This document shows, in pieces, positions 1 to 7,530 of a stretch of DNA of 64,000 bases (position 1 is its first letter; every line of letters begins with the position of its first letter). The stretch spans positions 1,128,048 through 1,192,047 of the forward strand of contig NZ_LMXH01000001.1 in assembly GCF_001541095.1 (NCBI RefSeq), in the 5' to 3' direction. A model generated the notes under the pieces. The model saw only the letters and a program-made list of their open reading frames with translations. It was not told the origin of the DNA and made no database searches. This stretch comes from Paenibacillus sp. FJAT-26967 (lineage in GTDB: Bacteria > Bacillota > Bacilli > Paenibacillales > NBRC-103111). Both the position numbers and the translations under genes were made by a program.

Positions 1-1927
1 TGTTCTGCCGGAGCCGATCGCTCTTATTAATCCGAAGAAAGAAAATTGCCCATATCCTTTCAAGGGGCTGGCCGGTGTAGGCGTAGCGCTGAAATTAGCG
101 CAGGCCCTGCTTGGCCGGGTACCGGAAGAACTGCTTGAAATCGCTGCGATTGGAACGGTCGCCGATTTGATGCCGCTTCATGATGAGAACCGGATTATCG
201 TCAAACTTGGTCTGGAGCGGATGCAACGTTCTATCTATCCCGGTATTCGTGCTCTGATGGAAGTCTGCAGCATTGATCCGAGTACGGTGTCCGCAACCAA
301 TATCGGCTTTGGTCTGGCTCCGCGTATTAATGCAAGCGGCAGGCTCGCTCATGCTTCAACTGCGCTCCGCCTTCTGGTAACAGAAGATGCTGGCGAAGCT
401 GCCGCAATAGCAGAGGAACTGGATTTGCTTAATAAGGAGCGGCAGTTTATTGTAGATGATCTGACCACGCAGGCCAAAGATTCAGTCGAAGCCGGTCAAG
501 AGGCAGGATCAGAAAAGAAAGGTTGTCTGGTTGCTGCGGGTGAACGGTGGAATGTAGGTGTGGTAGGTATTGTTGCATCCCGTCTTGTGGAAACCTACTA
601 TAGACCAGCTATCGTGCTCAGCATTGATCCGGAAACGGGAATAGCCAAAGGCTCTGCACGCTCTATTGCGGGCTTTGATATGTACCGTGCGCTGAGTGCA
701 TGCGCGGATTTGCTTGATCATTACGGCGGACACCAGGCAGCTGCCGGAATGTCGCTGCGGCGGGAGAATATCCCGGAGTTTGAGAGAAGATTGAATGGGC
801 TGACTGACGAGTGGCTGACGGAGGAAGATTTTGTTCCGCTGCTCGCAGTGGATGCCGAGTGCTGTCTGGGCGATGTGCCCCTGGCTTGCATCGAGGAACT
901 GGAGAAGCTGGCGCCGTTCGGCGTGGGCAACCCGGCGCCCAAGATCTTGTTCAGCGGACTCCGGCTGGATGAAATCCGCCTGATGGGCCGCGAGCGTCAG
1001 CACTTGAAGCTGGTGCTCACGGATGCAGCCGCCGAGACCGCATGCGGCGTCGAGGCGGTAGGCTTCGGCAAAGGCTGGCTCGGCAGCCTGATGACGCCTC
1101 AGGCGCCCGTTGACGTAGTGGGAGAACTCTCCGTCAACGAGTGGAACGGCGTACGCAAGCCGCAGCTGATGCTGCAGGACTTGCGTATCTCTTCTCTCCA
1201 GGTTTTCGACTGGAGAGGCAAGAACAGCGCCCGCGTCGGCGAGGAACTTTCCTCGCTCGGTGAGCGCCTTACCGCGCTGCCGGAGCGCGGCAAGGCGGTG
1301 CAGCCAGCGCTCGTCCTCTTCGGTGAAGAGGACCGCGCTCCGGCTGCACCTGGCGCTCAGGCAGGCCCCGTGTGGCGGTGCCTGCCTGACGGCAGCCTTG
1401 CTCCGGACAATGAGGCAGCGCGGGAACTGCGGTTCCCGGAGATGACCGACGTTGTCCTCTGCACGGCGCCGCGCACGCTCCCGCAGCTTCAGCGGGTGCT
1501 GGAGCAGGCGGACGGCATGCGCCGCTGCTATGCCGTCTTCGCAGACCCGGCGCCGCAGGACGGCGGCGTTATGCCGACGCGTGACCAGTTCAAGGCGGTC
1601 TACGCGTCTGTGCTGAAGCAGGGCATCTGGGATTTGCGCAATCCCGCCCTGCTGCAGTCATTCAGCCGCCGGTCGGGTCTGTCGCCGGCAATGATTTCTT
1701 TCGTCCTCGACGTATTCGAGGAGCTTGGGTTTATCCAGAAGGCCGGGGGCATAATCCGGCCGGTAGAGACTCCTGCCAAGCGTGATCTGACCGCTTCCCG
1801 CAAATACCAGGAACGGCTGGCGCGTGCGGAAATCGATCGCGTTTGCGTCTATACATCCGCCAAAGAACTGCAAGATTGGATTGCAAACTGCCGGTCGCCG
1901 CAGCTGTTATCCGCCCAACATTCATAA
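1..1927 (+). CDS. recJ: Single-stranded-DNA-specific exonuclease RecJ, 3' part (5' end outside window)
   Basis: RecJ degrades single-stranded DNA 5' to 3' in recombination and mismatch repair. The reading frame is open from base 2 with no start, so the catalytic DHH half is mostly off the window. What remains has the region around ENCPYPFKGLAGVG, the TVADLMPLHDENR segment, and the DHHA1-type motif GGHQAAAGMSL near base 724. A long C-terminal extension follows, as in Bacillales RecJ. apt starts 17 bases after the stop, so the two are probably cotranscribed, as in B. subtilis. From about base 840 to 1700 base composition becomes visibly GC-richer than the first 800 bases (44 of 60 G/C in 1501-1560 against 33 of 60 in 301-360). 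Identification is firm from motif and synteny; the N-terminus cannot be judged. Confidence 0.93.
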   Translation, partial: VLPEPIALINPKKENCPYPFKGLAGVGVALKLAQALLGRVPEELLEIAAIGTVADLMPLHDENRIIVKLGLERMQRSIYPGIRALMEVCSIDPSTVSATNIGFGLAPRINASGRLAHASTALRLLVTEDAGEAAAIAEELDLLNKERQFIVDDLTTQAKDSVEAGQEAGSEKKGCLVAAGERWNVGVVGIVASRLVETYYRPAIVLSIDPETGIAKGSARSIAGFDMYRALSACADLLDHYGGHQAAAGMSLRRENIPEFERRLNGLTDEWLTEEDFVPLLAVDAECCLGDVPLACIEELEKLAPFGVGNPAPKILFSGLRLDEIRLMGRERQHLKLVLTDAAAETACGVEAVGFGKGWLGSLMTPQAPVDVVGELSVNEWNGVRKPQLMLQDLRISSLQVFDWRGKNSARVGEELSSLGERLTALPERGKAVQPALVLFGEEDRAPAAPGAQAGPVWRCLPDGSLAPDNEAARELRFPEMTDVVLCTAPRTLPQLQRVLEQADGMRRCYAVFADPAPQDGGVMPTRDQFKAVYASVLKQGIWDLRNPALLQSFSRRSGLSPAMISFVLDVFEELGFIQKAGGIIRPVETPAKRDLTASRKYQERLARAEIDRVCVYTSAKELQDWIANCRSPQLLSAQHS

Positions 1928-1943
1928 ATTGGAGGAATTTCGA

Positions 1944-2459
1944 ATGAATTTCAAAGACTATATCCGCGTGATTGAGGATTTCCCGCAGCCGGGTATTCGT
2001 TTTAAAGATATTACGACCCTTCTGCAGAACGGCCCCGTTTACAAAGAAGCCATCAACTATTTGGCTGAACTGGTCAAGGATCAGCAGATTGACCTGATCG
2101 CAGGTCCTGAGGCTCGCGGCTTCGTTGTAGGCGCTCCGCTTGCTTATGCCCTCGGAGTCGGTTTCGTCCCGATCCGTAAAAGCGGCAAATTGCCGGGCAA
2201 AACGATCGAAGCCGATTATTCACTTGAATACGGCAAAGATAAGCTGGCCGTTCACGACGATGCCATTAAGCCGGGACAACGCGTATTGATCGCAGATGAT
2301 CTGCTGGCCACTGGCGGTACGATTCAGACCTGCGTCAACCTGATTGAGCAGCTGGGCGGCGAAGTCATCGGTTCTGCCTTTATGATCGAGCTTACGTATC
2401 TCAACGGCCGCGAGAAGCTGCCTGCGGGTAAAAACATTTACACGATGATTCAATATTAA
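1944..2459 (+). CDS. apt: Adenine phosphoribosyltransferase
   Basis: Converts adenine and PRPP to AMP in purine salvage; a cytoplasmic homodimer in the family. The 171-residue protein has the usual family length. It opens with MNFKDYIRVIEDFPQPGI and contains the flexible-loop/active-site stretch GPEARGFVVG and the PRPP-binding motif VLIADDLLATGGT. The ATG at 1944 was chosen because a strong GGAGG lies at 1931-1935; an in-frame upstream ATG exists inside recJ but has no such site. It lies directly behind recJ and ends at a strong terminator, which closes the recJ-apt unit. In B. subtilis rel follows directly; here a permease on the opposite strand lies between them. Confidence 0.97.
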   Translation: MNFKDYIRVIEDFPQPGIRFKDITTLLQNGPVYKEAINYLAELVKDQQIDLIAGPEARGFVVGAPLAYALGVGFVPIRKSGKLPGKTIEADYSLEYGKDKLAVHDDAIKPGQRVLIADDLLATGGTIQTCVNLIEQLGGEVIGSAFMIELTYLNGREKLPAGKNIYTMIQY

Positions 2460-2470
2460 GAAAAAGCTAA

Positions 2471-2507
2471 AGGCCTGTTCTCATTTTTGAGAACAGGCCT
2501 TTTTTTT
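2471..2507 (+). terminator. Rho-independent terminator after apt
   Basis: Perfect 13-bp stem (2471-2483 with 2488-2500), TTTT loop, then a run of seven T. It starts 11 bases after the apt stop and closes the recJ-apt unit. Confidence 0.93.
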
Positions 2508-2619
2508 GATAACCGTACGAAATGTTGAGCGAAGAAAAGATTAGACGTTTGAAAGATTGTAGGCTATATAAGTTAGTAACTTGAAGCGCCTTTTATATTG
2601 TGTAATGAACTTCCGGACA

Positions 2620-3876
2620 CTAATCGTTAGAGATCTTAAGCACTTCCACAAGCTTGAAGAACAAGCTGAGCAGAATCGCTACGATAGTTGCAAGAGCCAT
2701 TCCTTTAAGCTCAAAACCGCCAAGCTTGAAGGCAGCCCCGCTTAGACCGATTACCAGGACAACGGACGTCAGAATGATGTTCGTCGCTTTGGCATAATCC
2801 ACTTTACTGTCCACCAGCATACGGATACCGGAAGAACCGATCACACCGAAGAGCAGGAGGGACACGCCGCCCATAACCGGGGTTGGAATAGTCATAATCA
2901 GTGCGGCAACTTTGCCGGAGAAAGAAAGCAGGATGGCGAACAAGGCGGCGCCGCCGATGACATAGGTGGAATACACTTTGGTCAGTGCGAGTACGCCGAT
3001 GTTCTCACCGTAAGTCGTGTTCGGCGTCGAACCGACGAATCCGGACAGGATTGTAGATACACCGTTGCCGAGAAGAGAACGGTCTAATCCGGGATCGCGC
3101 GACAAATCTTTGCCTACAATGTTGCCGGTAACGACAAGGTGACCGATATGCTCGGCTATGACGACTAGAGCGGCAGGCAGAATCAGCATGATGGCAGTCA
3201 CGTTGAATGTAGGCGTATACACTTGAGGCAACGCAAGCCAGTTTGCTTCGGATACTTTGGTAAAGTCGACGATTCCGACTGACCAAGCTAGAATATAGCC
3301 GACAATAATGGCGATTAGAATAGGGATAATTTTCATAAAGCCCCGGAATAATACGTTGCCTAGAACCGCAATTAATAGGGTGACCACGGATACTAGAATA
3401 GCTTTGGTATCAAAAGAGGAGCCGTCCTTGGCAAGGAAGCCTGCCATATTGGCCGCGGTCGGAGCCAGCTCCAGACCGATTACGGCGATAATCGCCCCCA
3501 TTGCTGCCGGTGGAAAGACGACATCAATCCATCCCGTTCCGACTGCCTTGACGAGCCAGGCGACGAGTACGAACACGATCCCTACGGCGATAAATCCGCC
3601 CAGCGCCTCGCTGTATCCTTGTGTAGCGAGGACCGCAAGCACCGGAGAAATGAACGCGAAGCTTGAACCGAGATATGCGGGTATTTGGCCTTTACATAAG
3701 AAAAGGTAGAGCAGGGTGCCGATTCCGTTCATGAGCAGTACGATTGCCGGGTTGATCTGGAAATAGGCCGGGACTAGTACCGTAGAGCCGAACATGGCGA
3801 ACAAGTGCTGAAGACTGAGCGGAATTGTCTTTCCTAACGGAGGTCTTTCTTCCACTCCAATGGTGCGATGATTCAT
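2620..3876 (-). CDS. pyrP: Uracil:proton symporter (NCS2/UraA-PyrP family)
   Basis: Membrane permease importing uracil for pyrimidine salvage. The 418 residues are almost entirely hydrophobic helices, as expected for the 14-segment NCS2 fold. Visible signatures are the N-terminal SLQHLFAMFGSTVLVP, the glutamate-bearing AEHIGHLVVTGN and the TTYGENIGVLALTKVYS region; in UraA these two glutamates line the uracil and proton site. The ATG at 3876 has an AAAGGGGG site just upstream on the minus strand. No pyr-attenuator (PyrR-type) leader is apparent between 3877 and 4040. It is encoded against its neighbours, between apt and rel, a position where B. subtilis has no gene. Uracil specificity over xanthine is inferred from overall similarity to PyrP/UraA. 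Confidence 0.9.
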   Translation of the reverse strand: MNHRTIGVEERPPLGKTIPLSLQHLFAMFGSTVLVPAYFQINPAIVLLMNGIGTLLYLFLCKGQIPAYLGSSFAFISPVLAVLATQGYSEALGGFIAVGIVFVLVAWLVKAVGTGWIDVVFPPAAMGAIIAVIGLELAPTAANMAGFLAKDGSSFDTKAILVSVVTLLIAVLGNVLFRGFMKIIPILIAIIVGYILAWSVGIVDFTKVSEANWLALPQVYTPTFNVTAIMLILPAALVVIAEHIGHLVVTGNIVGKDLSRDPGLDRSLLGNGVSTILSGFVGSTPNTTYGENIGVLALTKVYSTYVIGGAALFAILLSFSGKVAALIMTIPTPVMGGVSLLLFGVIGSSGIRMLVDSKVDYAKATNIILTSVVLVIGLSGAAFKLGGFELKGMALATIVAILLSLFFKLVEVLKISND

Positions 3877-4044
3877 GTCCGTACATTTCCCCCTTTATCG
3901 CGTTTAAGAGATGATCTGTAGAGTTCCATCGACAAGTTTAGCAGATTTTAAGAATTCGTCTATAACTTTTTTTGGGGCTGAAAGTAGTTTTGTGGAAAAA
4001 CGTCGTCTTTTCCCGATTTTTCTTGCATTTAAAAGGCCGGGCAG

Positions 4045-4074
4045 TTGACGCATGGTGTTCATTTTAGGCATAAT
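4045..4074 (+). promoter_or_regulatory. Probable sigma-A promoter of rel
   Basis: TTGACG (4045-4050), 18-base spacer, CATAAT (4069-4074). The predicted transcription start near 4081 lies about 30 bases before the rel start. It also fits because the inverted pyrP separates rel from recJ-apt, so rel needs its own promoter. Confidence 0.6.
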
Positions 4075-4112
4075 GGATAGAAATATCCATGTTTCGTAGA
4101 AGGGGTTTACCC

Positions 4113-6299
4113 ATGGGAATCGAGCAGTTGCTGGAGAAAGCGGCACATTATTTTAAAGAGAACGATCTCAACCGAATAAAGGAAGCTTACGAATTTGCCG
4201 AACAAGCCCACCACGGCCAAGTCCGCAAATCCGGTGAGCCTTATATTCTTCACCCTTTGGCGGTTGCCGACATTCTGGTCGACATGCAGATGGATGTGAC
4301 ATCCATTATTGCGGCCCTGCTTCATGATGTCGTGGAAGACACTACGGTTTCGCTGGAAGCCGTCCAAGATAAATTCGGTCCAACCTGCGCGATGCTCGTT
4401 GACGGACTAACCAAGCTGGAGAGAATCAAGTTCAAGACGAAGGAAGAGCAGCAGAACGAGAATTACCGCAAGATGCTTGTGGCGATGGCCCAGGACATGC
4501 GGGTGATTCTGATTAAGCTGGCCGACCGGCTGCATAATATGAGGACGCTGAAATACCAGTCCGAAGAAAGCCAGCGGCGCATTGCGGACGAGACGCTTGA
4601 AATTTTTTGTCCGATTGCCCACCGGCTCGGGATATCCGCCATCAAATGGGAAATGGAGGACATTTCCTTGCGCTACCTCAATCCGCAGCAGTATTACCGG
4701 ATCGTGAATCTTATGCAGAAGAAGCGGACGGAGCGGGAACAATATATTGAGGATGTTATTAATAACATTAAGGACAAGCTCCGGGAAATGGGAATCGAAG
4801 GCGACATTTCGGGACGTCCCAAGCATATTTATTCCATTTATAAAAAGATGTCGTCGCGTAACAAACAGTTTAACGAAATCTACGATCTCATGGCACTGCG
4901 TGTAGTCGTGGACAATATCAAAGATTGTTACGCTGCCCTGGGTATCATCCACACGCTGTGGAAGCCGATGCCGGGACGCTTTAAAGACTATATCGCGATG
5001 CCCAAGCCGAATATGTACCAGTCCCTTCATACGACTGTGATCGGACCCAAAGGCGAACCGCTGGAGGTGCAGATCCGCACCTGGGAAATGCATAAGACCG
5101 CTGAGTACGGAATCGCGGCCCACTGGACGTACAAAGAAGGAACGACTGCGCCGGAAGGCACCTTTAGCGACAAGATGCAGTGGTTCCGCGAGATTCTGGA
5201 ACTGCAGAAGGAAACGGACAACGCCGCTGAATTTATGGAATCCATGAAGATGGATTTTTTCACCGATCTTGTCTTTGTATTCACGCCAAAAGGGGAAGTC
5301 ATCGAACTGCCGGCAGGAGCGGTGCCGCTTGATTTTGCTTACCGGATTCATACGGAAGTAGGGAACCGCACCATCGGGGCCAAAATCAACGGACGGATCG
5401 TTCCGCTCGACCACAAGCTCAAGACGGGCGATATCGTTGAAATTCTGACTTCCAAACATTCTTACGGTCCTAGTCAGGATTGGGTCAAAATCGCGAAGTC
5501 ATCACACGCACGCAGTAAAATCAAGCAGTGGTTCAAGAAAGAAAAGCGCGAAGAAAATGTAATCAAAGGCCGCGAAGGGATTGAGCGCGAGCTGAAGCGC
5601 CTTTCTTTCGATGTACCGTCTCTGATGACCGATGAGAAGCTCCTCGAAGTAGCGAGAAAGTTTAACTTCAACGACATCGAAGATATGATGTCGGCTATCG
5701 GCTTCGGCGGTATCACTGCCGCGCAAATATGTACGCGCTTGACTGAGAAGCTGCGCAAGGAGAAAGAAGCGGAGGAAGAAAAAGCGCTTGAGCTGAGCAA
5801 TGAGGTCAAAGAGGTCAAAACGGCTCCTGTCGAGAAGAAAAGCAGGCCTGTCAGCGGCGTAAGAGTAAAGGGCGTCGACAATCTGCTCATTCGTTTTGCC
5901 CGCTGCTGCAGTCCGGTGCCGGGTGATGATATTATCGGCTACATTACACGCGGACGCGGCGTATCGGTTCACCGTACGGATTGCACCAATATTCCCGGAG
6001 AAAACACGGAAGAGGGAAATCGCGTCATTGAAGTCGAATGGGCGGATTCGATCGAGTCTAATTTCCATGTGGAAATCGAGATTACCGGACATGACCGCAG
6101 GGGACTTCTCAATGAGGTGCTTCAAGTGGTTTCGGAAAGCAAAACCGTCATTTCAGCTGTATCCGGCCGATCGGACAAGAATAAGATGGTGACGATTCAT
6201 ATGACGATTCTCATCCGCAATATCGACCATTTGCATTCCGTGGTAGAGAAAATCAAACGGATCCAGGATGTTTATTCCGTACAGCGGATTATGCAATAA
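4113..6299 (+). CDS. rel: Bifunctional (p)ppGpp synthetase/hydrolase Rel
   Basis: Makes and degrades (p)ppGpp in the stringent response at the ribosome. The 728-residue protein has the long RSH layout. The N-terminal HD hydrolase contains HGQVRKSGEPYILHP, LLHDVVEDT and LADRLHNMRTL, so the hydrolase residues look intact. The synthetase domain contains RPKHIYSIYKKM and PMPGRFKDYIAMPK. TGS follows (DLVFVFTPKGEVIELP), then a zinc-finger/RIS region with paired cysteines (FARCCSPVPGD) and a C-terminal ACT domain. ATG 4113 is preferred over ATG 4089 because GAAGGGG sits seven bases upstream of it. dtd follows after 36 bases, the same order as in B. subtilis. With both catalytic halves complete it is expected to be bifunctional. 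Confidence 0.96.
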   Translation: MGIEQLLEKAAHYFKENDLNRIKEAYEFAEQAHHGQVRKSGEPYILHPLAVADILVDMQMDVTSIIAALLHDVVEDTTVSLEAVQDKFGPTCAMLVDGLTKLERIKFKTKEEQQNENYRKMLVAMAQDMRVILIKLADRLHNMRTLKYQSEESQRRIADETLEIFCPIAHRLGISAIKWEMEDISLRYLNPQQYYRIVNLMQKKRTEREQYIEDVINNIKDKLREMGIEGDISGRPKHIYSIYKKMSSRNKQFNEIYDLMALRVVVDNIKDCYAALGIIHTLWKPMPGRFKDYIAMPKPNMYQSLHTTVIGPKGEPLEVQIRTWEMHKTAEYGIAAHWTYKEGTTAPEGTFSDKMQWFREILELQKETDNAAEFMESMKMDFFTDLVFVFTPKGEVIELPAGAVPLDFAYRIHTEVGNRTIGAKINGRIVPLDHKLKTGDIVEILTSKHSYGPSQDWVKIAKSSHARSKIKQWFKKEKREENVIKGREGIERELKRLSFDVPSLMTDEKLLEVARKFNFNDIEDMMSAIGFGGITAAQICTRLTEKLRKEKEAEEEKALELSNEVKEVKTAPVEKKSRPVSGVRVKGVDNLLIRFARCCSPVPGDDIIGYITRGRGVSVHRTDCTNIPGENTEEGNRVIEVEWADSIESNFHVEIEITGHDRRGLLNEVLQVVSESKTVISAVSGRSDKNKMVTIHMTILIRNIDHLHSVVEKIKRIQDVYSVQRIMQ

Positions 6300-6335
6300 A
6301 TTCAGCAGCATGAGTTTAAAGGAGCGGATGAAGCC

Positions 6336-6779
6336 GTGAAAGTGGTTGTGCAGCGAAGCAAAGAGGCGCAGGTATCGGTATCCGGCGAAGTGATCGGCCG
6401 TATTGAGCAGGGGCTGATGCTGCTCGTAGGCATCACTCATGAGGATACGGAAGAGGATGCGCGTTATCTGGCCGATAAAATATCCGGCTTAAGGATTTTT
6501 GAAGATGAGCAGGAGAAAATGAATTTCTCCGTGAAAGATATTGGCGGAGGCATCCTTTCGGTCTCGCAATTTACTTTGTACGGGGATTGCCGTAAAGGCA
6601 GGCGGCCTAATTTTATGGCAGCGGCACGGCCTGAACAGGCTGAAGCTTTGTACGAGAAGTTCAATGAGCTGCTGCGCGGCCATGGACTGCACGTGGAGAC
6701 GGGTGCTTTTGGCGAAATGATGGACGTTTCCTTTACAAACTGGGGGCCGGTTACGCTTATTGTGGACAGCAAGGCATAA
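6336..6779 (+). CDS. dtd: D-aminoacyl-tRNA deacylase
   Basis: Hydrolyses D-amino acids (and glycine mischarged on tRNA-Ala) from tRNA, a cytosolic proofreading step. The 147 residues match family length, and both signature motifs are present: SQFTLYGD in the middle and TNWGPVT near the C-terminus, which together form the cross-subunit active site. The start is GTG at 6336 with AAAGGAGCGG about ten bases upstream. It lies 36 bases behind rel and is probably cotranscribed, as in B. subtilis. Confidence 0.96.
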   Translation: MKVVVQRSKEAQVSVSGEVIGRIEQGLMLLVGITHEDTEEDARYLADKISGLRIFEDEQEKMNFSVKDIGGGILSVSQFTLYGDCRKGRRPNFMAAARPEQAEALYEKFNELLRGHGLHVETGAFGEMMDVSFTNWGPVTLIVDSKA

Positions 6780-6889
6780 TTTGCTTGGATGACGGACATC
6801 TTAAGAGGCACAGCGGCCCGGATAAGTGGAGATAGAACTGCATTAATCCAAGGGGTGCGAATCGACTCGATAGAGGAGCCGTTTAAGAC

Positions 6890-7063
6890 ATGCGCCGATC
6901 TCCGAAGGAAATTCAGGTAACCAAATCAGATGAACAGGATGCCCACTCCGTCTATACCGAGAGGACAACCGCAGGAGCGGAAGGACTCGGGATGGAGGCC
7001 GGGGCGGAATTGACCCCTGTTCAAAACAGGTTTAAGCGAACGGTTAAAATACCGTTCCGTTAA
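6890..7063 (+). CDS. Possible small basic protein, 57 residues, unknown
   Basis: An uninterrupted ATG-to-TAA frame of 57 codons begins MRRSPKEIQVTKSDEQD and ends in a basic stretch, NRFKRTVKIPFR. An AGAGGAG element lies 11 bases before the ATG. A strong terminator follows nine bases after the stop, so the frame sits at the 3' end of the rel-dtd transcript. I recognise no family, signal peptide or membrane segment. A chance ORF in the dtd 3' untranslated region is the alternative. Confidence 0.35.
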   Translation: MRRSPKEIQVTKSDEQDAHSVYTERTTAGAEGLGMEAGAELTPVQNRFKRTVKIPFR

Positions 7064-7070
7064 GCGAACG

Positions 7071-7106
7071 AGCCGGCTTTGCCCAAGGGCAGAGCCGGTT
7101 TTATTT
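7071..7106 (+). terminator. Terminator of the rel-dtd unit
   Basis: Twelve-pair stem (7073-7084 with 7087-7098, one G-T pair), AA loop, followed by TTTTATTTA. It ends the rel-dtd-(small ORF) transcript. Confidence 0.88.
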
Positions 7107-7148
7107 ATACACGCAGCGCCCGGACAGCCGCCTGGGGTTTTAAGTCTT

Positions 7149-7176
7149 TGTCCGTCCTGCAAAATATGATACACTA
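7149..7176 (+). promoter_or_regulatory. Possible promoter of the FAD oxidoreductase leader
   Basis: TTGTCC, 16-base spacer, TACACT, predicting a start near 7180. It would put about 350 bases of untranslated RNA ahead of the oxidoreductase gene. The -35 box is imperfect. Confidence 0.45.
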
Positions 7177-7179
7177 ATC

Positions 7180-7500
7180 ATGGTATTTTTACAGATGGAG
7201 GGAGTACGAATTGATAAGGCAAATACAGTGAACAGATCTCATTCTATGACGCCCCCGTAATAGGAGCCGTTTACCAAAGCAGGATGATGACCGTTTGTAG
7301 CTGCAAGTTTGCCAGCTAAGCTCCTGCCTGAAGGACAAGTAAGCTGATAAAGCGACTCTCCGTCTAAGAGTGCGCCTTGTTGAACTACAAGGATGCTTAT
7401 TGGTCCGTACATAAACCGGACATTGGTTCTTTTGACGCTGCCCTATTCCCCTTGCCAATTACTAGCGCCCGGCGCTGGACGCTTCTGTGAGAGCGGGATG
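7180..7500 (+). ncRNA. Candidate structured leader RNA of unknown class
   Basis: This gene-free stretch holds several nested complementary segments. 7279-7284 pairs with 7322-7327 around an inner hairpin (7298-7303 with 7313-7318). 7333-7344 pairs with 7395-7406 as 12 positions with one mismatch, enclosing two hairpins (7355-7359 with 7367-7371; 7375-7380 with 7387-7392), which gives a three-way junction. A further hairpin, 7403-7407 with 7417-7421, uses bases of the junction-closing helix and is followed by a T-rich stretch, so the two folds exclude each other. AATTG and GCAA near 7209-7222 could pair with 7452-7460 to close the whole domain. I do not recognise a T-box, SAM, B12, TPP, FMN, lysine, M-box or ydaO consensus. 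The pairing was found by eye; no energy calculation or covariation was run. Confidence 0.4.
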
Positions 7501-7530
7501 TTAACCGGAAAACAATAAGGAAGGTGCCCC

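Noticed and set aside
4407-5459. Long minus-strand frame inside rel
   Set aside because: Antisense shadow of rel, with a residue pattern unlike a real protein and no start signals.
7180-7500. Known riboswitch (B12, M-box, ydaO, lysine or SAM) in the FAD oxidoreductase leader
   Set aside because: None of the core sequence blocks I know for these classes could be found; it is kept as an unassigned structured RNA instead.
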